Position numbers and translations under genes: made by a program. The notes beneath the pieces are model-generated. The model was not told the origin of the DNA. It made no database searches and was given only the letters and a program-made list of their open reading frames with translations. This document shows, piece by piece, positions 1-8,953 of a stretch of DNA of 64,000 bases (its first letter is position 1; each line of letters begins with the position of its first letter). This DNA comes from Lentisalinibacter sediminis (lineage in GTDB: Bacteria > Pseudomonadota > Gammaproteobacteria > Steroidobacterales > Woeseiaceae). The DNA is taken from NCBI RefSeq assembly GCF_040706615.1, contig NZ_JAPDRF010000007.1:1-64000 (forward strand), given 5' to 3'.

Positions 1-120
1 CTCTCGAAGATCGCCGCCAACTGCATCCTGGCGAGAAAACTCGCCCGCATCGCCTTCACCCTGATCAACCGTCAGCAGACCTTCCAGAAACAGGAGATCG
101 CCTATAGCCAAGCGCCATAG
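1..120 (+). CDS. IS110-family-like transposase, C-terminal tail (partial)
   Basis: The first 39 codons are open from the window edge to a TAG stop and read as the end of a larger protein. The stretch ARKLARIAF followed by a Gln- and Phe-containing tail resembles the extreme C terminus of IS110/IS116/IS902 transposases, DEDD-type enzymes with a C-terminal serine. The catalytic parts lie outside the window, so completeness cannot be judged. The stop is 6 bp from the stop of the convergent OmpA-like gene. The family call rests on a short match and is moderate. Confidence 0.45.
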   Translation, partial: LSKIAANCILARKLARIAFTLINRQQTFQKQEIAYSQAP

Positions 121-126
121 AATCTC

Positions 127-1590
127 CTACATGTCGTCGAGTTCGGGGCTGATGACGATGTCGATGCGGCGGTTGCGGGCGCGCCCGTCCGCGGTCTCGT
201 TGCTCGCGATCGGGCGGGTCTCGCCGTAGCCGGTGGCGCTCAGCCGATAGCTCGGCACGCGCAGCGCGTTGATCATGTATTGCATCACGGCATCGGCGCG
301 CGCCTGTGACAGGCGTACGTTGCTCTCGTCGCCGCCGTAGCTGTCGGTGTGGCCCTCGACGGTCAGCTGGCTGCGCGGGAAGACGTTGATGGCGGCTTCC
401 ACCTTCTCCATGAGCGGGTAGTGCTCGGCTTCCAGTGACGCGCTGCCGCTGGGGAAGCTCAGACCGACCAGGCGCAATGTCACGTCGTTGCCCTCGCGGA
501 AGACCTGGGCCTCGTCGCGTTCGAACATCTTCTCCACCTGCGCGAACTGCTCCCGGATGCGGTTCTGGGCCTGCAGGCGCTCCATCAGCTCACGGCGTTC
601 CTCGGTGGCGCCGCCCAGCCGCTCGTCCAGGATGCGGAGTTCCTCTTCCATCTCCGCCACCCGCGAGACGCTGTCCGCCAGATCCTGTTCCAGCGACTGA
701 TTTCGTGAGCGGAGATTCTCGACGTAGGCGACCAGCTCGGCCGTGAGTTTCTCGTTGCCGTCGACCAGGTCGGGCACGATGTCGGCGGCACCGGCCACCG
801 CCGTCAGGGCGCGCTCCCAGGAGAGGATGAGTTCCTCCACGGTCAGCTCGTCGTCGCGCACGTCGCGGACCACGTCGGCCAGCCGGATGGCGTGCCGGGC
901 CTCGTAATTGGCCTGGCGGGCGAGGCTGCGGGGCAGGTCGGTGTCGTAGCGGTTCTCGTTCAGCTCCTTCTCGGCCTGCTGCAGCAGGCGCTTGGAGCGT
1001 GCCAGCGTGATCGGCGCGTAGCGCTCGACCCGGGCACGGTCGGCTTCCTCCAGCAGACGCCGGGTTTCGCTCAGGTAGCGGCTCTTGATGGCGGAGAGTT
1101 CGGCGTCCCGATAGAGACTCTCGGCCTCGCCGGCTCGCTCCTGCGCGTCCTGCAGGTCGCCGCTCTCGAGCTCCCGTATGGCATCGCCGAACTGCTCTTC
1201 CGCGTCTTCCCAGATGGGGGCGGAGCGCGCGGGAGCCTCGGCCTTGCGCGCATCCTGGCGAGTCTCGATGACCGTTGCCAGCGTGATGCGGGCGAGTTCC
1301 GCCGCCTCGGCGGCTTCGCGGAACTCCTGCTCGGCGTCGGCCAGCTTGCCGCGGATGTAGTCGACGCTGCGTCCTCGCTCCAGGCCGGCCTCCGCGGCCT
1401 CGTAGTCCCTGACGCCCCGTTCCCAGTGCCGGGGCGAGAACAGGGACGCCTGGAGTTCCTCCGCGGCCGCGCGCGCGGCGTCGGCGTCCTCGAACAGGGC
1501 GGCTCGGAGCTCCTGGGCGCCCGCGGCCGCGGCGGCCAGGGTCAGCAAGCACAGGAGAAGGGAGGCAAGGCGCATAACGGAGTGGGGCAT
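127..1590 (-). CDS. OmpA-family outer-membrane/periplasmic protein with long coiled-coil region
   Basis: Likely tethers the envelope to peptidoglycan. The N terminus carries a signal peptide: a basic start, the hydrophobic run LLLCLLTL, then Ala-rich residues ending near AGA-QE. Residues about 30-350 are charged, Ala/Glu-rich and helical with heptad character, resembling DUF4398-type segments. The last 120 residues form an OmpA C-terminal domain, with EGHTDSYGG and GRARNRRIDI containing the Asp and Arg that bind diaminopimelate. The start is set at the ATG preceded by AGGAAG at about 5 nt; an upstream in-frame ATG at 1629 has no ribosome site. The product is 487 residues and appears monocistronic. 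Confidence 0.85.
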   Translation of the reverse strand: MPHSVMRLASLLLCLLTLAAAAAGAQELRAALFEDADAARAAAEELQASLFSPRHWERGVRDYEAAEAGLERGRSVDYIRGKLADAEQEFREAAEAAELARITLATVIETRQDARKAEAPARSAPIWEDAEEQFGDAIRELESGDLQDAQERAGEAESLYRDAELSAIKSRYLSETRRLLEEADRARVERYAPITLARSKRLLQQAEKELNENRYDTDLPRSLARQANYEARHAIRLADVVRDVRDDELTVEELILSWERALTAVAGAADIVPDLVDGNEKLTAELVAYVENLRSRNQSLEQDLADSVSRVAEMEEELRILDERLGGATEERRELMERLQAQNRIREQFAQVEKMFERDEAQVFREGNDVTLRLVGLSFPSGSASLEAEHYPLMEKVEAAINVFPRSQLTVEGHTDSYGGDESNVRLSQARADAVMQYMINALRVPSYRLSATGYGETRPIASNETADGRARNRRIDIVISPELDDM

Positions 1591-1946
1591 GGGTTCTTCC
1601 TGGGGAGCCCGGCCGGTTGCCGGCGGCATCTGTGGGTAACGAGTATCCCGATAGTGTTACGTTGGGTGAGAGTCGTTGCAACCAATTCGGCCGCGGCTGC
1701 ATCCAGTAATACAAGAGCAAAGCGAATTGACGCGAAACGGCGCAACGGAAGGGGGAGCGCGATCATGAATCATCTGCAGCAGCGGAGTCGGGCGATAGCG
1801 GACCGGGAGCAACGGCGCGGGCGCTGCCCGCCGGGACCGCTTATGCGGCCCTTGGGTATGCCGAAGGGGATCAAGAAGGGGATGAAGGGCGATTCTGTGC
1901 AGCGGCTCACAGAAACGCCCCGGGCCGGGTGCCTATCCTCGGGCAC
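1591..1946. other. Intergenic region with no assigned gene
   Basis: This 356-base interval separates the OmpA-like gene from a small plus-strand gene. A TTGCAA (1676-1681) and TAACAC (read on the minus strand, 1659-1654) spaced 16 nt apart could form a weak promoter for the OmpA-like gene. A short plus-strand ORF from an ATG at 1765 has a GGGGGAG upstream but unconvincing composition and overlaps the next gene out of frame, so it is not called. Confidence 0.4.
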
Positions 1947-2153
1947 ATGGGAAGACACTGTGCCCAGTACTACGCGGAATTCGTCCTGAGGGAGGGCGGC
2001 AGCCGGGATGCCGACGAGTACAGCGGTATCGTCGAACTCTGCCGGCCGGCCGGCGCCGACGTGGAGCCCGAGGACATCGAGGCCCTGCTGGCGCACAACT
2101 TCGAACTCGACGCCGACTGCGTCCAGCTGCTGCGCTGGGCCAGAGTGCACTGA
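1947..2153 (+). CDS. Small hypothetical protein (68 aa)
   Basis: The function is not recognised. The ORF has strong third-position G/C bias in this frame, typical of neighbouring real genes, and is followed after 60 nt by a clear intrinsic terminator, which supports transcription on this strand. The product is acidic with three cysteines and no membrane segment. The ATG at 1947 is preferred over a GTG at 1929; neither has a strong ribosome site. An unrelated ORF on the opposite strand is treated as a shadow. Confidence 0.5.
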   Translation: MGRHCAQYYAEFVLREGGSRDADEYSGIVELCRPAGADVEPEDIEALLAHNFELDADCVQLLRWARVH

Positions 2154-2217
2154 TTAGCGGTAGGACGCGGCGCGGCCGCGAACGTTTCTCTCCAGGCTTC
2201 CGAGCCTCCCGTTGATA

Positions 2218-2244
2218 CGCCCGGCTTGCCCGGGCGTTTTTTTT
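2218..2244 (+). terminator. Intrinsic terminator
   Basis: A perfect 7-bp GC stem (CGCCCGG / CCGGGCG) with a 5-nt loop is followed directly by eight T residues on the plus strand. It lies 64 nt beyond the small hypothetical gene. On the minus strand the T-run would precede the hairpin, so it works in one direction only. Confidence 0.85.
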
Positions 2245-2258
2245 GCCGCCCGCCCGGT

Positions 2259-3080
2259 TCAGGCCTCGAACATCACCTCGTAGCCGGCGTACTTGCGTAT
2301 GTTCAGCACGCCGCTGTCGAGGATGAGGTACTGCCCCTTGACCCCCAGCAGGGTGCCGGTGACCGCGGGCGTCTTGTCCAGATTCAGTGCGCGCACCTTG
2401 TCCGGGTACTCCCTGACCGGGTACTCGATCACCACTTCCACCGCATCCGTGACCTGCTCGATGGTGCCGGCGCCGAACTCGGCGGCGATGGCATCGAGTT
2501 CCTGCCCCGCAAGCTCCAGCAACTCGTCCCGGCTGTCCGCGAGCGCGCGGGGCTCCGGGTCGCCCTTCAGCATCCGCCGCCAGTCCGTCTTGTCGGAGAC
2601 GTGGCGGCCGATGGCCACCTCGGCCAGGCCGGCGATGCGCCGGCTTGCCACGCGCAGGACGGGCAGCGCCTGGCGGGCGCCCTGGTCGATCCAGCGTGTA
2701 GGCACCTGGGAGGCACGGGTGATGCCCACCTTCAGCCCGGAGGAGTTGGCCAGGTAGACGACGTGGGAGCGCATGCAGTTGGTCTCGCCCCAGTCCGGCT
2801 CGCGGCAGGTGCCTTCGTGGAAGTGGCAGCGCTCCGGGCGCACGATGCAGATGTCGCAGCGGGCGAGTCCCCGGGCGCAGGGGAAGCAGTAGCCCTGGTT
2901 GAAGCTCTTCGACGTCTTGCGCCCGCAGGCCACACAGTGGATGGCGCCGGTGTGGGCAAGAGTGATCTCCCGGCCGAGGTGGTCGTTCAGAGGCTCCTCG
3001 GCGTCGCCCAGCGGCAGCCGGTAGCTCACGGGCGCGCTGTGCTCGGCGCGCAGTTTCCTGAGGTGTCCTTGCAATGGCAT
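2259..3080 (-). CDS. DUF2797 domain protein with cysteine clusters
   Basis: The product is 273 residues. The N terminus MPLQGHLRKL and cysteine pairs C49/C52, C65/C68 and C75/C78 are characteristic of DUF2797 proteins, whose function is not established; the cysteines suggest zinc binding. The start is taken at an ATG with GGAG about 7 nt upstream; an in-frame ATG at 3146 would add 22 residues that do not fit the family N terminus. It diverges from lipA with a 113-nt shared control region. Confidence 0.8.
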   Translation of the reverse strand: MPLQGHLRKLRAEHSAPVSYRLPLGDAEEPLNDHLGREITLAHTGAIHCVACGRKTSKSFNQGYCFPCARGLARCDICIVRPERCHFHEGTCREPDWGETNCMRSHVVYLANSSGLKVGITRASQVPTRWIDQGARQALPVLRVASRRIAGLAEVAIGRHVSDKTDWRRMLKGDPEPRALADSRDELLELAGQELDAIAAEFGAGTIEQVTDAVEVVIEYPVREYPDKVRALNLDKTPAVTGTLLGVKGQYLILDSGVLNIRKYAGYEVMFEA

Positions 3081-3126
3081 GACGCGGCTCCGACCAGAGC
3101 GTGTGACGACACAAGTGCGACAGAGT

Positions 3127-3154
3127 TTGATGCCGCGGTGCGGCATGCGACAAT
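3127..3154 (+). promoter_or_regulatory. Candidate sigma-70 promoter for lipA
   Basis: TTGATG and GACAAT are separated by 16 nt and lie about 40 nt upstream of the lipA start, within the spacer divergent from the DUF2797 gene. A short hairpin (TGCCGC-GGT-GCGGCA) lies between the two hexamers. This is a motif match only. Confidence 0.35.
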
Positions 3155-3193
3155 AGCCGGTCAGCTTCCGGATGGCCAGAAGGCCAGGGACCC

Positions 3194-4252
3194 ATGACAG
3201 ACAAGACCGAAGGTTTCCGCGGCATCCCCATCGTCCAGGACAATGTCCGCGGCGGCGCCCGCAGCGGCGAGAAGTACCGGACGGACGCCGGTTTCACCGC
3301 GATCAAGAACGGCATCAAGACCGGCCGTGACGAGCAGCCCGTGACCCGCGGCGGCAAGCCGCGCTGGCTGCGGGCCAGGATGCCCGCCGGCAGAAAGTAC
3401 TCCGCCGTGAAACAGACCGTGCGCGACAACCGGCTCAGCACCGTCTGCGAGGAATCGATGTGCCCGAACATCGGCGAGTGCTGGAACGCCGGCACCGCCA
3501 CCATCATGGTGATGGGGTCGGTGTGCACCCGCGCCTGCCGCTTCTGTGCCGTGGATACGGGCAACCCCCGGGGCTGGCTGGACCCCGAGGAGCCGGCCAA
3601 CACCGCCCGCGCGGTCGAGCTCATGAATCTCAATTACGTGGTGCTCACCTCCGTGGACCGGGACGACCTGCCGGACGGGGGCGCCTCCCACTACGCGGCC
3701 TGCGTGCGGGAGATCAAGGCGCTCAGGCCGCAGACCGCGGTGGAGGCCCTGACGCCGGACTTCGACGGCGACACCGTGGCGGTGGAGCTGCTGGTGGATT
3801 CCGGACTGGAAGTCTTTGCGCAGAATGTCGAGACGGTGCGCCGGCTCACCCATCCCGTGCGCGACCCCCGCGCCGGCTACGACAAGACCCTGTCCGTGCT
3901 CGCGCACGCCAAGCGCTATCGCCCCGACGTGCTCACGAAGACCAGCCTGATGCTGGGCCTCGGCGAGACCGACGAGGAGATCTACGAGACGATGGACGAT
4001 CTGCGCGCCATCGGCGTGGACATCCTCACACTCGGCCAGTACCTGCAGCCCACCCGCAATCACCTGGCGGTGGAGCGCTTTGTCTCGCCGGAGGAATTCG
4101 CCCGCTACCGGGAAGCCGGCCTGGCGAGGGGATTCCTGGAGGTCGTGGCCGGGCCGCTGGTGCGCTCGAGCTACCGGGCCGAGCGGGTGCTGGAGCAGAA
4201 CAACGTGGGCATAGCCACAGAAGCGAGCGGGGCGGCCTCGGCCGCCTCCTGA
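3194..4252 (+). CDS. lipA: Lipoyl synthase
   Basis: Radical-SAM enzyme that inserts two sulfurs into octanoyl groups on lipoyl domains of 2-oxoacid dehydrogenases and the glycine cleavage system. The radical-SAM cluster motif CTRACRFC supplies C111, C115 and C118. The auxiliary cluster that is consumed as sulfur donor is marked by C85, C90 and C96 in CEESMCPNIGEC. Length (352 aa) is normal with a slightly long N terminus. AGGGA precedes the ATG. The usual partner lipB is not adjacent; the next gene is sohB, 13 nt downstream. Confidence 0.97.
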   Translation: MTDKTEGFRGIPIVQDNVRGGARSGEKYRTDAGFTAIKNGIKTGRDEQPVTRGGKPRWLRARMPAGRKYSAVKQTVRDNRLSTVCEESMCPNIGECWNAGTATIMVMGSVCTRACRFCAVDTGNPRGWLDPEEPANTARAVELMNLNYVVLTSVDRDDLPDGGASHYAACVREIKALRPQTAVEALTPDFDGDTVAVELLVDSGLEVFAQNVETVRRLTHPVRDPRAGYDKTLSVLAHAKRYRPDVLTKTSLMLGLGETDEEIYETMDDLRAIGVDILTLGQYLQPTRNHLAVERFVSPEEFARYREAGLARGFLEVVAGPLVRSSYRAERVLEQNNVGIATEASGAASAAS

Positions 4253-4265
4253 CGCGGGGACCCGG

Positions 4266-5300
4266 ATGGAAGACTTCTTCGCCAACTACGGCCTGTTTCT
4301 GGCCAAGACAATCACCTTCGTCGCCGCCGTGCTGGTAATCATTGCCGCCGGCGCGGCCGCGTCGCGCAAGGTCTCGGGTGGCGAGGGCCTGAAGGTGGAG
4401 AACCTGAACGAGCGGTACCGCAAACTGGCGGGCACGCTCAAGCGCAGCGTGGTTAACCGCAAGGCGGCCAAGGCGCTGGCCAAGGCAGAGAAGGCGGCGG
4501 CGAAGAAGGCGGCTAAAAGCGCCGCGAAGAGCGACGAATCCCGCCCCCGCACCTTCGTGGTCGACTTCAAGGGAGACATCAAGGCGACGGGCGTCGCCGC
4601 CCTGCGCGAGGAGGTGAGCGCGGTGCTCGCCGTGGCCGGTGAGGGCGACGAGGTGCTGGTGCGGCTGGAGAACGCCGGCGGCATGGTCCACGAGCACGGT
4701 CTCGCGGCCTCCCAGCTGGTGCGCCTGCGCGAGGCCGGGGTGACGCTCACCGTGGCCGTGGACCGGGTGGCCGCCAGCGGCGGCTACCTCATGGCCTGCA
4801 TCGCCGAGCGCATCGTGGCGGCGCCGTTCGCCATTCTGGGCTCCATCGGCGTGCTGGCGCAGCTGCCGAACTTCAACCGCATGCTGGACAACCACGGCGT
4901 GGAGTTCGAGCAGATCGCCGCCGGCAAGTACAAGCGCACGGTCACGATGTTCGGCAAGAACACCGAGGAGGATCGGGACAAGCTGCGCCAGGAGCTCGAG
5001 GACGTGCACAGGCTCTTCCAGGACGCCGTCGGCCGCTATCGGCCGGACCTGGACATGGAGAAGGTGGCCACCGGCGAGCACTGGTACGGCACCCAGGCGA
5101 TCGCGCTGTCGCTGGCCGACGAGCTCGCCACCAGCGACGAGCTGCTGGTGAAGGCCGTGGAAGACCGGGACGTGTACAAGGTCACCTACGAGATCAAGCA
5201 GCCGCTGCCGAAGAAAGTGCTGCACTCCATGGACGCCCTTGCCGAGCGGGCTGCCGACATCCTGTGGCGGCGCCTGCAGGAGAGCCGTTACCTGCGCTGA
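4266..5300 (+). CDS. sohB: S49-family inner-membrane protease SohB
   Basis: Signal-peptide-peptidase-like serine protease, 344 residues. An N-terminal membrane anchor (about 10-32) is followed by a Lys/Ala-rich linker (about 60-92) and a ClpP-fold catalytic domain. The nucleophile is S171 in AASGGYLMA and the general base is probably K221 in AGKYKR, the Ser/Lys dyad of this family. A GGGGA sequence precedes the ATG. It probably shares the lipA transcript. Confidence 0.93.
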   Translation: MEDFFANYGLFLAKTITFVAAVLVIIAAGAAASRKVSGGEGLKVENLNERYRKLAGTLKRSVVNRKAAKALAKAEKAAAKKAAKSAAKSDESRPRTFVVDFKGDIKATGVAALREEVSAVLAVAGEGDEVLVRLENAGGMVHEHGLAASQLVRLREAGVTLTVAVDRVAASGGYLMACIAERIVAAPFAILGSIGVLAQLPNFNRMLDNHGVEFEQIAAGKYKRTVTMFGKNTEEDRDKLRQELEDVHRLFQDAVGRYRPDLDMEKVATGEHWYGTQAIALSLADELATSDELLVKAVEDRDVYKVTYEIKQPLPKKVLHSMDALAERAADILWRRLQESRYLR

Positions 5301-5427
5301 GCGGCCGGCGCCCGCCTGGTTTAGAATCCGGCGGGAAGCTCTCCGGAGCCTGCCCCGTGGCGCCGCGGCCGGAACTCGGCCGGGCGCCGCCAGTCTGAAT
5401 GAACACCGAGACCCCACGAGCCGCGCC

Positions 5428-6282
5428 ATGAAGCAGACCCGTTCGTTCCAATTGCTCCGATTGACCGCCGCCGGCCTGATCGCTGCGAGCATCGTGCTGG
5501 CAACCGCCTGCGCCACTTCGCCGACCGGCCGCAGCCAGCTGATCCTGAAGTCCGACGAAGAACTCGCGGCCCAGGGAGAGGCGGCTTTCACCCAGCTCAG
5601 GGCGGAGATGCCGCTTTCCACCGACCGGGCCACCATCGACTTCGTCGCCTGCGTCGCCAACGCCATCGTCGGCCAGCTCGAAGGCGAGATGGCGGCGCTG
5701 AACTGGGAACTGGCAGTGGTCGAGCGGCCGGAGGTGAACGCCTTTGTGCTGCCCGGCGGCAAGATCACCGTATTCACCGGTCTGCTCGGCGTCACCGATA
5801 ACGACGACCAGCTCGCCGCCGTCATGGGCCATGAGGTCGCCCACGTGACTGCCCGTCATCCCAACGAGCGCGCCTCCCGGGCGACGGCCACCGGCTACAC
5901 GGTGGGCTTCCTGAGTGCCATCGTCGGCGGCACGGCCATGGCCAACCGCAGCGCATCCACGGCGATCCAGATGGCCGCCCAGCTCGGCATCACGCTGCCG
6001 TTCACCCGCACCCAGGAGCGCGAGGCGGACATCGTCGGCATCGAATACATGGCCCGCGCCGGCTTCGACCCGCGGGAGAGCGTGTCGCTGTGGAAGAACA
6101 TGCGCGAGAAGAACAAGGGCGAGCCGCCCGAGTTCCTCTCCACCCACCCCTCCAGCGAGGACCGCATCGACAAGCTGGTCGCGCATTACCCGGTGGCGCT
6201 GAAGCTGTACAACGAGGCGCGTGTCGCCGGCAAGGCTCCCGATTGCGGCGCGAAGCCGGCCGTCGAGAAGCCGGAGTCCTGA
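5428..6282 (+). CDS. M48-family zinc metalloprotease, probable lipoprotein
   Basis: A 284-residue periplasmic protease resembling LoiP/YcaL/BepA-type peptidases. The zinc motif HEVAH is at 135-139 and the third ligand is probably E199 in EREAD. The signal peptide ends at LATAC, so C28 may be lipidated, although Ala at -3 makes a weak lipobox. The ATG at 5428 is chosen because the signal peptide begins there; upstream in-frame codons are not hydrophobic. A TAGAATCC -10-like motif lies at 5321. No TPR domain is present, so it is not full BepA. Confidence 0.88.
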   Translation: MKQTRSFQLLRLTAAGLIAASIVLATACATSPTGRSQLILKSDEELAAQGEAAFTQLRAEMPLSTDRATIDFVACVANAIVGQLEGEMAALNWELAVVERPEVNAFVLPGGKITVFTGLLGVTDNDDQLAAVMGHEVAHVTARHPNERASRATATGYTVGFLSAIVGGTAMANRSASTAIQMAAQLGITLPFTRTQEREADIVGIEYMARAGFDPRESVSLWKNMREKNKGEPPEFLSTHPSSEDRIDKLVAHYPVALKLYNEARVAGKAPDCGAKPAVEKPES

Positions 6283-6290
6283 CCCGGGGC

Positions 6291-7283
6291 GTGCTGGTCC
6301 GCGCCACCGACACCGGCCTCGCCTGCGCGGCCGGTGGCTTCCACATCGACCCCTGGCGCCCGGCGGAGACGGCGCTCATCACCCATGCCCACGCCGATCA
6401 TGCGCGGCCGGGTTCGCAGGTCTATTACGCCGCCGCGCCCGGTGTCGGCCTGCTGCGCAAGCGCCTCGGCGCCGACGCCGACATCCGCGCCGTCGAATGG
6501 AGCGCGCCCATCGCGTTCGGTGATACCACGGTGTCGTTCCATCCCGCCGGGCACGTGCTCGGCTCCGCCCAGATACGCATCGAGGACGAGGACGGCGTGT
6601 GGGTGGTGTCCGGTGACTACAAGCGCGACCCGGATCCGACCTGCATGCCCTTCGAGGTCGTCCCCTGCGACACCTTCATCACCGAGGCCACCTTCGCACT
6701 GCCGGTGTACCGCTGGAGGCCGGGCCGCGAGACCGCCGCCGAGATCCACGACTGGTGGCAGGGCAACGCGGCCTCCGGACGACCGTCGGTGCTGTTCTGC
6801 TACGCGCTCGGCAAGGCCCAGCGGGTGCTGGCCGAGCTGACCGCGTTCACGGACCAGCGCGTCTACGTGCACGGTGCCGTGGACGCGCTGGTGGCCGTCT
6901 ATCGGGAGGCGGGCGTCGCCATGCTGCCGACGGAGAAGGTGGACCTCCGCCGCAAGGGGGACTACGCCGGCGAGCTGATCATCGCCCCGCCCGGCGCGGC
7001 GGGCAGCACCTGGATGCGCCGTTTCCGCCAGGCCAGCACCGGCTTCTGTTCGGGCTGGATGCGCATCCGCGGCCAGCGCCGCCGGCGGGGCTACGACCGG
7101 GGCTTCGTGCTCTCCGACCATGCGGACTGGCCGTCGCTGCTCCGGACCATCGAGGAGACCGGTGCCTCCCGCGTGCTGGCCACCCACGGCCACACGGATG
7201 CGCTGGTGCGCCTGCTGCGCGAGCGTGGCGTCGACGCGGCCGCGCTGGAGACGCTGTATGAGGGCAGCGGCGATGACCAGTAA
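6291..7283 (+). CDS. Ligase-associated DNA damage response exonuclease (MBL fold)
   Basis: A 330-residue metallo-beta-lactamase/beta-CASP-like nuclease of the group found next to bacterial ATP-dependent ligases. The metal motif HAHADH supplies H32, H34, D36 and H37. Further conserved pieces are AGHVLGSAQ, SGDYKRDPD, SDHADW and a C-terminal THGH. The start is a GTG 8 nt after the M48 stop; a longer in-frame reading overlaps M48 and looks spurious. It is first in the exonuclease, ligase, helicase, PdeM chain. The ribosome site is weak, so coupling to M48 translation is possible. Confidence 0.88.
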   Translation: MLVRATDTGLACAAGGFHIDPWRPAETALITHAHADHARPGSQVYYAAAPGVGLLRKRLGADADIRAVEWSAPIAFGDTTVSFHPAGHVLGSAQIRIEDEDGVWVVSGDYKRDPDPTCMPFEVVPCDTFITEATFALPVYRWRPGRETAAEIHDWWQGNAASGRPSVLFCYALGKAQRVLAELTAFTDQRVYVHGAVDALVAVYREAGVAMLPTEKVDLRRKGDYAGELIIAPPGAAGSTWMRRFRQASTGFCSGWMRIRGQRRRRGYDRGFVLSDHADWPSLLRTIEETGASRVLATHGHTDALVRLLRERGVDAAALETLYEGSGDDQ

Positions 7284-7297
7284 GGATCGGCGCAGGA

Positions 7298-7345
7298 GTC
7301 GTTACCAGGGTCGTTACCAGGGTCGGCATCACGGTCGGCACCAGG
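7298..7345. repeat. Four 12-bp tandem repeats before the ligase gene
   Basis: Two exact copies of GTCGTTACCAGG are followed by the diverged copies GTCGGCATCACG and GTCGGCACCAGG. The array fills the spacer between the exonuclease stop and the ligase ATG, ending 9 nt before that start. Confidence 0.85.
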
Positions 7346-7354
7346 GGCACCGGC

Positions 7355-8953
7355 ATGCGTGATTTCAGCCGCCTCTACCAGGAGCTGGACCAGACCACTT
7401 CCACCAACCTCAAGGTGGCGGCGATGGTTCGCTTTTTCTCCAGTGCGCCGCCGGCGGACGCGGCCTGGGCCGTTTACTTCCTCTCCGGCCGCCGGATGAA
7501 GCGCCTGGTGGGACCGGCCCGCCTGCGGCAGTGGCTGTACGAGAGCGTGGACCTGCCGGACTGGCTGGTGGACGACACCTACGCATCGGTGGGCGACCTG
7601 GCGGAGACCATTGCGCTGCTGACCGACGCAGGCCGCGCGGCACCCGCCGACGATCGTTCGCTGGCAGACTGGCTGGAGACGGAGATTCTGCCCCTGCGCG
7701 GGCTGGACGCCGACGAGCAGGGCGAGCGGGTGAAGCGCTGGTGGGCCACCCTGGACTACGAGCAGTGCTACCTCCTGAACAAGCTCCTGACCGGCGCATT
7801 CCGAGTGGGGGTCTCCCGCACGCTCGCGGCGCGCGCGCTGGCCGAGGCCGCCGGCCTGCCGCGGCCGGTGATCCTGCATCGCCTGATGGGGCAATGGGAG
7901 CCGGACGCCGGGTTTTTCGAGCGGCTGATGTCGCCGGACGACGGCGAGGCGGATGTCTCCCGGCCCTATCCCTTCTGCCTGGCCGCGCCGCTGGACGACA
8001 CCCGTCCCACGGACCTGCCGGGCACGCCGGCGGACTGGCAGGTGGAGTGGAAGTGGGACGGCATCCGCGCCCAGCTCGTGCGCCGCGCCGGCCGCGGCTT
8101 TCTCTGGTCCCGGGGCGAGGATCTGATCACCGACCGTTTCCCCGAGGTACGAGATGCGGCGCAAGTGCTCCCCGACGGCACGGTGCTGGACGGCGAAATC
8201 CTGGCCTGGGACGCCGAGGCTGGCGTGATGGACTTCGCGGCGCTGCAGCGGCGTATCGGCCGCAAGCGCGTCGGTGCGAAGCTGCTGGCGGAGGTGCCCG
8301 TGGTCTTCCTCGCCTACGACCTGCTGGAGCAGGGCGGCGATGACCTCCGGCATCGGCCGCTGGCCGAGCGCCGTGCGGCACTGGCGGACGTCGTGCCGGC
8401 CGCACACGAGACACTCAGGCTCTCGCCGGTCGTGAAAGCGGGCGACTGGGCGGACTATGCCGCGCTGCGCGGCGAGTCCCGGGAGCGACGGGTGGAGGGC
8501 ATGATGCTGAAGGCGCTGGACTCGCCCTACGGCACCGGCCGCCAGCGGGGTCTGTGGTGGAAGTGGAAGGTGGCGCCGCACACCGTCGACGCCGTCATGA
8601 TCTATGCACAGCCCGGACACGGGCGGCGGGCCAACCTGTACACCGACTATACTTTCGCGGTGTGGCGGGACGGCGACCTGGTGCCCATCGCCAAGGCCTA
8701 CTCCGGGCTCGACAACGCCGAGATCCGGGAGCTGGACCGCTGGATCCGGCGCAACACGGTGGAGCGCTTCGGGCCGGTGCGTTCCGTGCGGCCGGAACAG
8801 GTTTTCGAGATCGCCTTCGAGGGCATCAACGCCTCGCGCCGCCACAAGTCCGGCGTGGCACTCAGGTTCCCCCGCATCGCCCGCTGGCGCCGGGATCTGG
8901 GCGTGGATGATGCCGACGATATCGAGAGCGTCAGGGCGCTGGTGCCCTCGTGA
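7355..8953 (+). CDS. ATP-dependent DNA ligase (ligase-associated damage response type)
   Basis: Seals DNA nicks using ATP, acting in a repair pathway separate from NAD-dependent LigA. It has 532 residues: an N-terminal DNA-binding domain (about 1-205), an adenylation domain and an OB fold. The nucleotidyltransferase motif I is EWKWDG with K233 as the adenylated lysine, motif III is LDGEI (278-282), motif IV EGMMLK (381-386) and motif V WWKWK (401-405). There is no polymerase or nuclease fusion, which separates it from LigD. The helicase start overlaps its stop. Confidence 0.95.
   Translation: MRDFSRLYQELDQTTSTNLKVAAMVRFFSSAPPADAAWAVYFLSGRRMKRLVGPARLRQWLYESVDLPDWLVDDTYASVGDLAETIALLTDAGRAAPADDRSLADWLETEILPLRGLDADEQGERVKRWWATLDYEQCYLLNKLLTGAFRVGVSRTLAARALAEAAGLPRPVILHRLMGQWEPDAGFFERLMSPDDGEADVSRPYPFCLAAPLDDTRPTDLPGTPADWQVEWKWDGIRAQLVRRAGRGFLWSRGEDLITDRFPEVRDAAQVLPDGTVLDGEILAWDAEAGVMDFAALQRRIGRKRVGAKLLAEVPVVFLAYDLLEQGGDDLRHRPLAERRAALADVVPAAHETLRLSPVVKAGDWADYAALRGESRERRVEGMMLKALDSPYGTGRQRGLWWKWKVAPHTVDAVMIYAQPGHGRRANLYTDYTFAVWRDGDLVPIAKAYSGLDNAEIRELDRWIRRNTVERFGPVRSVRPEQVFEIAFEGINASRRHKSGVALRFPRIARWRRDLGVDDADDIESVRALVPS

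Noticed and set aside
590..1720. Long second minus-strand frame (376 aa) and a 365-aa plus-strand frame over the OmpA-like gene
   Set aside because: Arg/Pro/Gly-rich frame-shifted shadows; the OmpA domain frame explains the DNA.
1765..1989. A 74-codon ORF with a GGGGGAG sequence upstream
   Set aside because: Weak third-position bias and overlap with the better-supported small gene at 1947 in another frame.
4026..5825. A 599-codon minus-strand frame across sohB and the M48 gene
   Set aside because: Spans two well-supported plus-strand genes and their gap; low-complexity shadow.
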